A stretch of DNA of 64,000 nucleotides, taken from assembly GCF_030817535.1 (NCBI RefSeq), contig NZ_JAUSZL010000002.1, positions 8,060,001-8,124,000 on the forward strand, written 5' to 3'. The stretch's first letter is position 1. Every line of letters starts with the position of its first letter. This document shows, one piece after another, positions 27,405 to 35,862 of the stretch. Below the pieces are notes generated by a model that saw only the letters and a program-made list of their open reading frames with translations, made no database searches and had not been told where the DNA came from. The DNA comes from Streptomyces sp. V3I8 (GTDB lineage Bacteria; Actinomycetota; Actinomycetes; Streptomycetales; Streptomycetaceae). A program made the translations under genes and the position numbers.

Positions 27405-28544
27405 ATGAGCCATGCAATCCAGAGGGCCAGTGAACTGGCCCTGGGTGAGACGACGGTCACCGCACTGCGGGCCGCGCTGAGGACCACCGCCGACGAGGTC
27501 GTCCAGGCGATCATCGACGAGGTCCCTCCCTACGCCAACGCCCTTTCTGGCCGCATGGGCGTCACCATCCGCCGAGCCGTCCGCACCGCCCTGGGGCACT
27601 ACCTGGACCTCGCGAGCGGGAACGCCACAGGCGGCGACGCCGGTGACGCGGCCTACGAGCTGGGCCGCGGCGAGGTGCGCGACGGCCGTTCGATGGACGC
27701 CCTGCTCAGCGCCTACCGCGTCGGCGCCCGCGTGGCCTGGCGATGCCTGGCGGCGGGCGCCGTGCCCGCGGGCCTGCCCGCCGCCGAGGTCGCCAAGTTC
27801 GCCGAGCTGACCTTTGCCTACATCGACGAGCTCTCCGCCGCGAGCGCCGCGGGCCACGCCGACGAACTGGCCGCCCGGGGCAGGGCCCACGAGCGCCAAC
27901 TGGAACATCTGGCCCGCGACCTCCTCGCCGGCGCGAGCCCGGACGTGCTGCTGGCCTCTGTCCAACGGGCCGGGTGGCAGCCTCCGGTTTCGCTGACCGC
28001 GGTCCTGCTGCCCGCCGCCCAGGCGCGGCCCGCCTACCGCGCGCTCGACCCGAGCACCCTCGTCCTCGACGATCTGCCGGACGCCACCGGTGTGCTGCTC
28101 GTCCCCGATGCGGACCGGTCACATCTCTTGCGGCAGCTGACCGACCGCGCCGCCGTGGTCGGCCCGGCCCGGCCATGGACGCGTGCGTCCGCCTCGTACG
28201 CACGAGCCGTACGCGCGCGCTCCCTCTCCTGCGATATCCGCGACACCGAGGACCACCTGCCCGAGCTGGTGCTGAGCGCCGACGTGGACGCGTTCGCGGA
28301 CCTGCGGGCCCGGGCCCTCGCACCGTTGCGGACCTTGCCTGTCGCGACCGCACGGCGGCTGGAGGAGACGTTGCGGGCGTGGCTGCTGCACCAGGGCAGG
28401 CGGGAGGAGGTGGCGGCGGCGTTGTTCGTCCATCCCCAGACGGTCCGGTACCGGATGGCGCAGCTGCGGGAGCTGTTTCCGGATCTCGCATCGCCGCACC
28501 GGGTCCTTGAACTGACGCTGGCGGTCGGTCTCGGGGCCAGCTGA
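27405..28544 (+). CDS. PucR family helix-turn-helix regulator
   Basis: 379 aa from ATG at 27405. N-terminal sensory half: a RsbT-co-antagonist-like region (DEVPPYANALSGRMGVTIRR, SMDALLSAYRVGARVAWRCL) and a GGDEF-like middle. The C-terminus carries the PucR HTH_30: LEETLRAWLLHQGRREEVAA, ALFVHPQTVRYRMAQLRELF. These proteins usually activate or repress adjacent metabolic genes; here the divergent desaturase and reductase are the obvious targets. In mycobacteria the analogous desaturase pair is also controlled locally, but by a TetR protein. Confidence 0.88.
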   Translation: MSHAIQRASELALGETTVTALRAALRTTADEVVQAIIDEVPPYANALSGRMGVTIRRAVRTALGHYLDLASGNATGGDAGDAAYELGRGEVRDGRSMDALLSAYRVGARVAWRCLAAGAVPAGLPAAEVAKFAELTFAYIDELSAASAAGHADELAARGRAHERQLEHLARDLLAGASPDVLLASVQRAGWQPPVSLTAVLLPAAQARPAYRALDPSTLVLDDLPDATGVLLVPDADRSHLLRQLTDRAAVVGPARPWTRASASYARAVRARSLSCDIRDTEDHLPELVLSADVDAFADLRARALAPLRTLPVATARRLEETLRAWLLHQGRREEVAAALFVHPQTVRYRMAQLRELFPDLASPHRVLELTLAVGLGAS

Positions 28545-28697
28545 CGCCTACTTCGACCGTCCACGACCGTGTCCGCGAGCGGTCCGGGAATCGCGCCCCG
28601 CTTCCGCCGGATCGACCGGGCGGCCGACCGGTCCGGCCCGGCACACCGCGTGGGGGATGATGGGGAGGGAACAACGGACGTGAGGTCAGGAGCTTCC

Positions 28698-29036
28698 ATG
28701 GCGAAGCGGGTTCACCGACCCCGTGAGGACGCGGAGTTCGATTTCATCCTCGGGATGAGCGCGGTTCCGGTCCTCGCGTACTTCACCGGGACATGGCCCA
28801 AGGCGATCGAGCCCTGCCGGGTGATGGACCTCGTCGTGGGTGGCATCGCCGACGACTGCGCGGGCCGCCTGACGGCCGTCCGCGCCGACATCACGCGTTG
28901 TCCGGCCGCGACCGGGCGGTACGGGATCACCGAAGCCCCGTCCTGCGTCCTGCTGAAGGAGGGAGAGGCGGTGGCGCACGCCACGGGGCCCATGACCGTC
29001 GCCGAGGTACGGAAGTTCCTGGACGGCCACCTCTGA
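28698..29036 (+). CDS. Thioredoxin-fold protein with a broken CxxC site
   Basis: 112 aa from ATG at 28698. The thioredoxin pattern is clear: VPVLAYFTGTWPKAIEPC at the active-site helix, LTAVRADITRCPAATGRYGI, TEAPSCVLLKEGEAVAHATG, then a C-terminal helix. Where thioredoxin has WCGPC this has WPKAIEPC, so the first cysteine is lost and the loop is longer; a lone Cys remains. It is unlikely to be a normal disulfide reductase and may bind or chaperone a partner. It follows the PucR-type gene on the same strand. Confidence 0.7.
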   Translation: MAKRVHRPREDAEFDFILGMSAVPVLAYFTGTWPKAIEPCRVMDLVVGGIADDCAGRLTAVRADITRCPAATGRYGITEAPSCVLLKEGEAVAHATGPMTVAEVRKFLDGHL

Positions 29037-29059
29037 GCGGCCGCCGGATCGCCTTCGCC

Positions 29060-29290
29060 CGGTGTCGGCTTCGCCCGGTGTCGACTTCGCCTTCGGGTCC
29101 GGCCGGGTCGGCGAACGTCTCTTGCGCCGGGTGGTGACGCCGCGGATGTCGTGGATGTTGCGCTCACGCATCACTCGGGCGACGCGCTCGCGGTTCACCC
29201 GCCGGCCCGGGTGGTGCGGTGCGGCATGGGTACGCGGGACACCGTAGGTGTGCCGGAAAGCGATGTGCACGACGGTGACCAAGGGGAAAA
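29060..29290 (-). mobile_element. IS3-family transposase (OrfB) remnant
   Basis: Minus-strand reading HTYGVPRTHAAPHHPGRRVN, RERVARVMRERNIHDIRGVT, TRRKRRSPTRPDPKAK matches the N-terminal HTH_21 and linker of IS3-type OrfB. The frame carries no DDE core and merges into the shadow of other sequence on both sides; no start or inverted repeats seen. Confidence 0.65.
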
Positions 29291-29347
29291 CTCCGGCCCT
29301 TGCCGGCCGTGGTGCCGTTCCGGACGGACGTGTCCGCCCGGCCGGTC

Positions 29348-30568
29348 CTACATCGAGGTGGGCTGCCGCGGGGAGCGGAGCACGAGCAGGGTGATCTCGC
29401 TGGGGGCGAAGACGCGGAACGGCGGGCCCCAGAAGCCGGTGCCGCGGCTGGTGTAGAGGAGGGTGCGGGCGCCGTGGCGGCTGAGGCCGGCGAGGGCCGG
29501 CTGGTCGACGCGGACGAGGTGGTGGAAGGGCCAGATCTGACCGCCGTGGGTGTGGCCGGAGAGCTGGAGGTCGATGCCGCCCGCCGCGGCCCGGTCGACG
29601 AACTTGGGCTGGTGGGCCAGGAGCAGGACGGGCAGGTCGGGGTCGGCGCCGCGCAGGGCTCCGGCGAGGTGGGCGCGGTGGCCGGCCAGGCCGGAGGACT
29701 CGGCGGTGACGTCGTCCACGCCGGCGACCACGAGGGTGTCGCCGCCTCGTTCGAGCAGCAGATGGCGGTTGCGCAGCGGCTCCCAGCCCAGCTCGTCCAT
29801 CAGGTCGACCCAGCCCTGGGCCTCGCTGTAGTACTCGTGGTTGCCGGTGACGTAGACCCGGGCCCGGGTGGCCCGCACGGTGGCGAGTGGGGCGGCCTGT
29901 GCGCGGCGGCGTTCGGCCGTGCCGTCCGCGATGTCGCCGGTGTGGCAGACCAGGTCGGCCTCCAGGGTGTTCACCGTCTCGCACACCCGTGCCGACCAGC
30001 GGGCGCGGTCGAGCGGGCCGTAGTGGGTGTCGGTGATGAGGGCGACGCGGAGGCCGTCCAACCCGGCGCCCAGGCGCGGGAGTTGCACGTCGAGCCGGCG
30101 TACGCGTGGCACGCGGCGGGCTTCGGCGTACCCCCAGGCGAGCAGTACGGCGGTTGTGCCGAGGACGGCCCAGGTCACGATCCGCGCCCGGTCCTGGCCC
30201 TCGCCGACGCCGCTCACGGTCAGGGCGAGCCGCAGCACGACACCGAGCAGGACGGACCAGGTGAACAGGACCCAGCTGATACCCAGCAGGGTGTCACCGA
30301 CGATCGCCGCCCGGTCCTGCTGGCGCCGGCCGTGGCCGCGCGCCATCGCGAGCGGCATACCGAGGAGGCCGAGGACGAACAGGGCGGTGCCGGCGAGCGT
30401 GACGGGCAGCGGCCAGTGCTGGCCGGTGTGCAGAAGGACCCCGCAGGGCACGGCCCACAGCAGGACGGGGGCGATCAGAGGGAGGTGGCGCATCAGGCGG
30501 TGCAGCAGGCTGCGCCGCGGCGCTCGCGCCGCACTGTCGGCGGGTCGGGTGTCGCTGGTGTCGGTCAC
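29348..30568 (-). CDS. Membrane-bound metallophosphoesterase
   Basis: 406 aa from GTG at 30568 with AGGAGGGG upstream. N-terminal third: about four membrane helices (LIAPVLLWAVPCGVLL, VTLAGTALFVLGLLGMPLAM, LLGISWVLFTWSVLLGVVL, VTWAVLGTTAVLLAWGY). C-terminal calcineurin-type domain with the metal motifs DTHYGPLD, GDIADG, GNHEYYS and GHTHGGQ, all intact. By its make-up it acts on phosphoesters at the membrane face, as YkuE-type enzymes do; the natural substrate is unknown. Same strand as the GMC oxidoreductase gene, which ends upstream at 30706. Confidence 0.88.
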   Translation of the reverse strand: MTDTSDTRPADSAARAPRRSLLHRLMRHLPLIAPVLLWAVPCGVLLHTGQHWPLPVTLAGTALFVLGLLGMPLAMARGHGRRQQDRAAIVGDTLLGISWVLFTWSVLLGVVLRLALTVSGVGEGQDRARIVTWAVLGTTAVLLAWGYAEARRVPRVRRLDVQLPRLGAGLDGLRVALITDTHYGPLDRARWSARVCETVNTLEADLVCHTGDIADGTAERRRAQAAPLATVRATRARVYVTGNHEYYSEAQGWVDLMDELGWEPLRNRHLLLERGGDTLVVAGVDDVTAESSGLAGHRAHLAGALRGADPDLPVLLLAHQPKFVDRAAAGGIDLQLSGHTHGGQIWPFHHLVRVDQPALAGLSRHGARTLLYTSRGTGFWGPPFRVFAPSEITLLVLRSPRQPTSM

Positions 30569-30705
30569 GCTTCCCCTCCTTGACCAGGCTGCCGTCCCGC
30601 GCACTGTATCCGGTCGTCCCCGGGCCGGTCGGACGGGCGTCCGCGGATGCGGAGCCGCCTGCACACCGGTCCCGGCGCCGGTGCTCCGCCGGACCGGATC
30701 CTGAG

Positions 30706-32262
30706 TCAGGGCAGATCCCGCCGCATGGCGTCGGCGACGAGTGCGCCGATCAGGACGGCCGTCGCCGCAGGACCGCGCAAGGGGGCGGTGGGGAGGATGG
30801 AGGTGTCCGCGACCCGTAGACCGCGGACACCGTGCACCCTTCCGTAGCCGTCCACAGCGGCCCCCGGGTCGCCGGCGGGTCCCATGGGCACGGTGCCGCA
30901 GGTGTGGTGGGAGGTGCCGAGACGCCCGTCGATCCATCGGTCGAGCAGTCCGTCGTCGTTCCACACGTCCTGCCCCGGATGCGCGAGCCCGAGGGAGACC
31001 TCGTCGAACGCGCCGGTGGTGACGAGCGTGGCGGCGGCGCGGACCGCCTCCCGCAGGCGGCGTCTGTCGTCGGCGGTGCCGAGATAGCCGTAGTCGATGC
31101 TCGGCGGGGTGGCCGGGTCCGCGGATCGGGTGCGCAGCCTGCCGCTGGTTCGTGGGGTCTGGACGGACACGAGGAACGCGAGGGGAGCGCCGGGGACGGA
31201 CACCCGTCCGCCGACCAGCCCCGCCATGGGGACGAGTGACTGCAGGATCTCCAGGTCCCCGGGGTGCTCTCCGTCCGACGAGGACAGATGCAGGGCGCCC
31301 CCCAGCCAGGAGCCGGTGGGCGCGGGCATCGGCCGCCTGGGCATCCACTCCATGACCACCTGGGGATGGTCACCGAACCGGGAGCCGACGGCGGGGGCGT
31401 CGTGGACGACGGGGATGCCGAGGCGTTGCAGCTCGCGGCGCGGTCCGATGCCCGACAGGTGCAGCAGGTGGGGCGAGGCGAACGCGCCGGCGCACACCAC
31501 GACCTCGCCCGCGCGCACGGTCGTGCGGCGCCCGTCGTGTTCGACGACCACGCCGGTCGCCCGGCCGCGCTCGACGACGACTCGACGCACCGGGCTGTCG
31601 CCGTTCACCATGAGGTTGGGGCGGCCGAGCGCGGCCAGAAGATGACTGACGCCGGTGTTGAGCCGCAGACCGTCCACGGAGTTGGACGGCACCGCACCGA
31701 AGCCGGGCGCGCCCTGGGCGTTCTTGTCCGGCTCCTCGGGAAAACCCAGCTGACGGGCGGCGGCCCGGAACGCCGCGGCGGCGGGATGCCCCAGTCGTGA
31801 GCGCCGGATCCGCACCGGACCGCTGCCGCCGTGCAGGTCATCGGCGCCGTGGTCGAGGTCGGTCTCCATGGAGCGCAGGAACGGGAGCACCCGGTCGTAC
31901 GACCACGCCGGGCCGCCGGCGGCCGACCAGCGGTCGAAGTCCTCCCGCCGGGCACGGACGAAGTACCCGCCGTTGACGGTGGTCGAGCCGCCGAGGAAGC
32001 GTCCGCGGGCGACGGTGTAGGGATGACGCGGTGTGAGACGTACCGCCCACGGCTGCACGGCGGTGTGTCCGGGCTGGGCGCCGGGGACGAGCCGGGCGTC
32101 CAGCAACCCGGCGGGGAACCCCGGGAGGTGACGGGGCGCGGGACCCGCCTCCAGCACCAGCACACTGCGACCGGGGTCCTCACTGAGCAGCGCCGCGAGG
32201 ACGGCGCCGCTGCCCCCGGCACCCACCACGACGACGTCGGGCCGACGGGCGGTGTGTTTCAT
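30706..32262 (-). CDS. GMC family FAD-dependent oxidoreductase (MftG-like)
   Basis: 518 aa from ATG at 32262. FAD motif VVVGAGGSGAVLAALLSEDP at the start, GGSTTVNGGYFVRARREDFD (second GMC signature), and the C-terminal HHTCGTVPMGPAGDPGAAVD with the catalytic His followed by LRVADTSILPTAPLRGPAAT. The tail and the compact length resemble the mycofactocin-associated MftG branch, but no mycofactocin genes are in the window, so a general alcohol or choline-type oxidase is equally likely. No signal peptide. It lies 2.2 kb from the PQQ biosynthesis genes, a possible thematic link only. Confidence 0.82.
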   Translation of the reverse strand: MKHTARRPDVVVVGAGGSGAVLAALLSEDPGRSVLVLEAGPAPRHLPGFPAGLLDARLVPGAQPGHTAVQPWAVRLTPRHPYTVARGRFLGGSTTVNGGYFVRARREDFDRWSAAGGPAWSYDRVLPFLRSMETDLDHGADDLHGGSGPVRIRRSRLGHPAAAAFRAAARQLGFPEEPDKNAQGAPGFGAVPSNSVDGLRLNTGVSHLLAALGRPNLMVNGDSPVRRVVVERGRATGVVVEHDGRRTTVRAGEVVVCAGAFASPHLLHLSGIGPRRELQRLGIPVVHDAPAVGSRFGDHPQVVMEWMPRRPMPAPTGSWLGGALHLSSSDGEHPGDLEILQSLVPMAGLVGGRVSVPGAPLAFLVSVQTPRTSGRLRTRSADPATPPSIDYGYLGTADDRRRLREAVRAAATLVTTGAFDEVSLGLAHPGQDVWNDDGLLDRWIDGRLGTSHHTCGTVPMGPAGDPGAAVDGYGRVHGVRGLRVADTSILPTAPLRGPAATAVLIGALVADAMRRDLP

Positions 32263-32533
32263 GGACGAGCGACGGAACGTATGACGGTGCACGGTTGTGG
32301 ACTCACGTCCCGGTGATCGGGACCTCCGGGCTCGACGCGCCGATCCGCCTCACCCGGGAACCCGCCCAGGCCTGCGACCTGTCCTGCATCCACTGACTCT
32401 CCAGCCCCGGCCACCGCGACCCTCGCGAACTGAGCACCGACGAGCCTATGATCCGCCCTGCCTTCTGGGAACTCCTGATGCTCCAGGTCAGCCCGAAGAT
32501 GTTGTTCAGGCCCACCGAGTTAGGGAGAACGGC

Positions 32534-33376
32534 ATGGAACCATCACCACTTCGCCGCGCGGTCGAGGCAGGACGGGCGACCGCTTCGGAGCTGGGCCTCC
32601 GGGCCGACGACGTGGTCGTCATCCACAACTCGGACCGGATCGCGCTGCGCCTGGTCCCTTGCGGTGTTCTGGCCCGGGTCGCACCTTCGGGACATCTGGC
32701 CGATTCCGAGTTCGAAGTGGAGGTCGCCCGCCGTCTCGCCGACGTCGGCGCTCCGGTGGCCGAGCTCGATCCTCGGGTCGAACCGCGGGTCTTCCTGCGT
32801 GATGGCTTCGCCGTCTCGCTCTGGACCTACTACGAACCTGTGGGATCACAGATCGCGCCGGCCGACTACGCGGACGCGTTCATACGGCACCATGCCGCCC
32901 TGCGTCAGATCGATCTGGCGGCACCGCATTTCACCGATCGAGTCGCCCTGGCGCTGAGAAAGGTGAACGACCGGGAGCAGTCCCCCGAACTGCCCGATTC
33001 CGACCGGGAACTCCTCAGTCGCACACTCGGTGGTCTGAGTGCCGCGATCGGCAGCGACCAGACCGGCGACCAGTTGTTGCACGGTGAGCCGCATCCGGGC
33101 AACCTCCTGAACACAAGGAGAGGGCCGCTTTTCGTGGACCTCGCCACTTGCTGCCGGGGACCGATCGAGTTCGACCTCGCCCATGCGCCCGAGGAGGTGG
33201 GAAAGCACTGCGCGGGGGCCGACCACGACCTGATCCACCGGTGCCGCGCTCTGAACTGGGCGTTGTTCTCGGCCTGGCGCTGGCGCCGAGACGACCAGAT
33301 GTCTGACCGGGACCATCGGAGAGCGGAGGGGCTCAACCAGGTTCGTGCCGCGCTTGATCGCTGCGGGCTCGGCTGA
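32534..33376 (+). CDS. Phosphotransferase of the aminoglycoside kinase (APH) fold
   Basis: 280 aa from ATG at 32534 with AGGGAG upstream. Kinase-like core: DVVVIHNSDRIALRLVPCGV in the N-lobe, catalytic loop LLHGEPHPGNLLNTRRGPLF with the HGxxHPxN motif (Glu where many have Asp), and FVDLATCCRGPIEFDLAH in the position of the metal-binding DFG-like strand. The Glu in place of the catalytic Asp is unusual but seen in some members. The substrate may be a sugar, amino alcohol or antibiotic. It stands just before a deaminase gene. Confidence 0.75.
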   Translation: MEPSPLRRAVEAGRATASELGLRADDVVVIHNSDRIALRLVPCGVLARVAPSGHLADSEFEVEVARRLADVGAPVAELDPRVEPRVFLRDGFAVSLWTYYEPVGSQIAPADYADAFIRHHAALRQIDLAAPHFTDRVALALRKVNDREQSPELPDSDRELLSRTLGGLSAAIGSDQTGDQLLHGEPHPGNLLNTRRGPLFVDLATCCRGPIEFDLAHAPEEVGKHCAGADHDLIHRCRALNWALFSAWRWRRDDQMSDRDHRRAEGLNQVRAALDRCGLG

Positions 33377-33579
33377 ACTCGAGACGGCGGGGCTGCTGGG
33401 CCGGTCTTGATCCGCCGCACCGGGTGCGGCATTCCGACACGGTGCAGGAGGCCCGGGTGGACGCCTTGACACAGGGCGGAGAAGCATCATTCGGCGGAGC
33501 GAGCACACGGTCGATATTCGCTTGCGCACCGTCGTCATCCGGGTGGACGTCGCCTGACATCCTCACGAAGGCGGAGAAG

Positions 33580-34050
33580 ATGACCACGCAGGCTCCCCGC
33601 GTCGACCACGAGCTCATCCAGGCCGCGGACCATGTCGCACGTACTCGCTGCCGGGGCGACAACCACACCATGGCGGCCGCGGGCCGTGCCCGGGACGGCC
33701 GCATCATCACCGCGGTGAACGCCTACCACTTCACCGGCGGCCCCTGCGCCGAGCTGGTTCTCCTCGGCACGGCAGCTGCCCAAGGCGTCTATGGGCTGGA
33801 CACGATCGTCGCCGTGGGCGACCGCGGCCGGGGGGTCGTTCCCCCGTGCGGACGGTGCCGCCAGGTCCTTCTCGACTACTTTCCGGCCCTGAAGGTCATC
33901 GTGGGGGCCGGCGACCGGCTCCGGACCGTCTCCGTCACCGATCTGCTTCCCGAAAGCTACATCTGGGCCGACCACCAGCTCGTCACTGTCGACCTTGAGA
34001 CCTCACCGTCGACAGTGACGGCCACGGACGACGCAGCGCGGAAGGCGTGA
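33580..34050 (+). CDS. Cytidine/blasticidin-S deaminase-like protein
   Basis: 156 aa from ATG at 33580 with GCGGAG upstream. Zinc site of the cytidine deaminase superfamily: FTGGPCAELVLLGTAA gives the C-A-E motif (catalytic Glu), and VVPPCGRCRQVLLDYFP gives PCxxC. The wording GGPCAE...PPCGRCRQVL is closer to blasticidin-S deaminases than to nucleoside salvage enzymes. It would deaminate a cytosine-type ring in the cytoplasm. With the APH-like gene before it this could be a small antibiotic-tolerance pair, though no export or target gene is seen. It converges on a matrixin remnant. Confidence 0.8.
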   Translation: MTTQAPRVDHELIQAADHVARTRCRGDNHTMAAAGRARDGRIITAVNAYHFTGGPCAELVLLGTAAAQGVYGLDTIVAVGDRGRGVVPPCGRCRQVLLDYFPALKVIVGAGDRLRTVSVTDLLPESYIWADHQLVTVDLETSPSTVTATDDAARKA

Positions 34051-34059
34051 AGCGAGCAG

Positions 34060-34440
34060 TGTGCGGTGCCGGCCTGCCCGGCAGCTCTGAGCGCCCGGTA
34101 TCGCCATTGCCCGGGCCCGGACGCCGACGAGAAGGGCTGGTGGCATCGTACGCCGGGGTCCCGTCGTGCTCGGTTTGCCGGAGAAGGCGTCCAGCACCGC
34201 TCCGTCGTGGTCCAGGCCGAGCGCATGCCCCATCTCGTGGCAGGCGACACTGCGTCGGGCCGCGTAGGTGTTGGGAGTGACCTGGTCGTTGGTGTGGTCG
34301 AGGAAGTACCCCTGTGGGTCGTTGAACGGTCCGCAGTCCCATTTGTGTCCGCACCATGCGGATGCGGTGCCGACGTAGGGCGCGCAGCCGAACACCCCCA
34401 TGCCGGCTGCGCCGTCCGCCTCCTGCACGCCGCGGACGCC
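34060..34440 (-). pseudogene. Matrixin-type zinc metalloprotease fragment
   Basis: The minus strand reads VFGCAPYVGTASAWCGHKWD, CGPFNDPQGYFLDHTNDQV and SVACHEMGHALGLDHDGA, an intact HExxHxxGxxH zinc motif. Upstream there is no signal peptide or pro-part, and shortly after the motif the sequence changes to an unrelated Arg-rich frame, so both ends are lost. It fills the gap between the deaminase gene and pqqE. Confidence 0.7.
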
Positions 34441-34486
34441 CTGCTGTCGCAGACCGGCCCTCGGGCGGCGAGCGGTCCTCGGGCGG

Positions 34487-35599
34487 TTACCGTCTGCCGC
34501 GTTCGGCCGGGATCGGCCGGTGCGGTGAGGCGGGGCGCCGTGGCACGAGCCGTGGTGGGGCCCCGGGCTCGGTGAGGGCGACCAGGGCGGCGTGATCGGG
34601 GGAGAGGGAGCAGGCCGGGTCGGTGCGGGTGGCGTCCCCGGTCAGGGCGTGGGCCTGGCACCGGCAGCCTCCGAAGTCCTCGGTGCGCCGCTCGCAGGTA
34701 CGGCAGGGGGAGGGCATCCAGTCGGTGCCGCGGTAGGCGTTGAAGGCCGGTGACTCCTCCCAGATCCAGCGCAGTGACCGGTCGGTGACGTTCGGCGGGC
34801 ACAGGCCGGGGAGGACTGCCGCGGCGGGGCAGGGGAGCGCTGTTCCGTCGGGCGTGACGGTCAGGGACACCGCACCCCAGCCGCCCATGCAGGGCTTGGG
34901 CGTGCCGGAGAAGTAGTCGGGCACCACCCAGGTGATGTCGAGAGCGCCGGCCAGTTGTTCTTGCCGGCGCTCCACGGTTTCGGCGGCCACCCGGAGCTGC
35001 TCCCGGCTCGGCATGAGAGCGGCGCGGTTGAGCAGACCCCAGCCGTAGAACTGGGTGTTGGCCAGTTCGACGCGGTCCGCCCGCCAGTCGACGGCCAGTT
35101 GTACGAGGTCGTCCACGGCGTCGAGGTTGTGCCGGTGCAGGACGACGTTGATGCCGAGGGGAAGGCCACGCTCCTTCACGAGCCGGGCCGCCGCCCGCTT
35201 GGCGTCGAAGGACCGACGGCCCGCGATCTCGTCGGACCGGCCGGGATCGGAGTGCTGGACGGACAGCTGCACACTGTGCAGACCGGCGCCCGCCAGGGCG
35301 TCGAGTCGTTGTGCGGACAGTCCGTCGCCGCTGGTCACCAACTGCGTGTACAGCCCGGCGTCCACCGCGCTCGCGGTGATCTCCTCCAGGTCCCCGCGCA
35401 GCAGGGGCTCGCCGCCGGAGAGATGGGTGTGCAGTACGCCGAGGCCGGCCGCCTGGCGGAAGACGTCCGCCCATCGGGAGGCGCTCAGTTCCTGTGAACG
35501 ACGCGTCAGTTCCAGTGGGTTGGAGCAGTACCCGCAGTGCAGGGGGCAGGCGTGGGTGAGTTCGCAGAGCAGGGCCCAGGGCGGAGGGGGAGTCGTCAT
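34487..35599 (-). CDS. pqqE: PQQ biosynthesis radical SAM enzyme PqqE
   Basis: 370 aa from ATG at 35599, overlapping the pqqD stop (ATGA). Radical SAM cluster CPLHCGYC at about residues 18-25, followed by HLSGGEPLLRGDL. C-terminal SPASM part with cysteines for auxiliary Fe-S clusters: PKPCMGGWGAVSLTV, ALPCPAAA, SPCRTCERRTEDFGGCRC and DPACSL. PqqE joins the Glu and Tyr side chains of PqqA by a carbon-carbon bond, with PqqD presenting the peptide. Last of the five pqq genes. Confidence 0.95.
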   Translation of the reverse strand: MTTPPPPWALLCELTHACPLHCGYCSNPLELTRRSQELSASRWADVFRQAAGLGVLHTHLSGGEPLLRGDLEEITASAVDAGLYTQLVTSGDGLSAQRLDALAGAGLHSVQLSVQHSDPGRSDEIAGRRSFDAKRAAARLVKERGLPLGINVVLHRHNLDAVDDLVQLAVDWRADRVELANTQFYGWGLLNRAALMPSREQLRVAAETVERRQEQLAGALDITWVVPDYFSGTPKPCMGGWGAVSLTVTPDGTALPCPAAAVLPGLCPPNVTDRSLRWIWEESPAFNAYRGTDWMPSPCRTCERRTEDFGGCRCQAHALTGDATRTDPACSLSPDHAALVALTEPGAPPRLVPRRPASPHRPIPAERGRR

Positions 35600-35862
35600 C
35601 GCAGGCAGCCTTCCGTGCGCAGCCGGTGCAGGAACGAGGAGACCTCGTGGCGTACGCAGGAGGTGTCGGCGCCGGTCGACAGCAGGTCGGCGATCTCGTC
35701 GACGGTGCGGCTGCCGTCGCACAGGTCGAGAACGGCGCGTCCTGAACCGTGCAGTACGACGACGCGTTCGGGCAGCAGCAGGACGTCGGTTCCCCGGACC
35801 CGGTCGTGGCGCAGCACCGCGGCCGCGAGGACACAGGGGCGCCAGGGCGGGTCGCCGCTCAT
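35596..35862 (-). CDS. pqqD: PQQ biosynthesis peptide chaperone PqqD
   Basis: 88 aa from ATG at 35862, overlapping the pqqC stop (ATGA). Winged-helix RRE-type fold that binds the precursor peptide: VLLLPERVVVLHGSGRAVLD, LCDGSRTVDEIADLL, then VSSFLHRLRTEGCL. It delivers PqqA to the radical SAM enzyme PqqE, whose start it overlaps, so both are made together. Confidence 0.92.
   Translation of the reverse strand: MSGDPPWRPCVLAAAVLRHDRVRGTDVLLLPERVVVLHGSGRAVLDLCDGSRTVDEIADLLSTGADTSCVRHEVSSFLHRLRTEGCLR

Noticed and set aside
34487..35599. Mycofactocin maturase (MftC) instead of PqqE
   Set aside because: PqqA, B, C and D genes are all directly upstream and overlapping, and the cysteine pattern fits PqqE.
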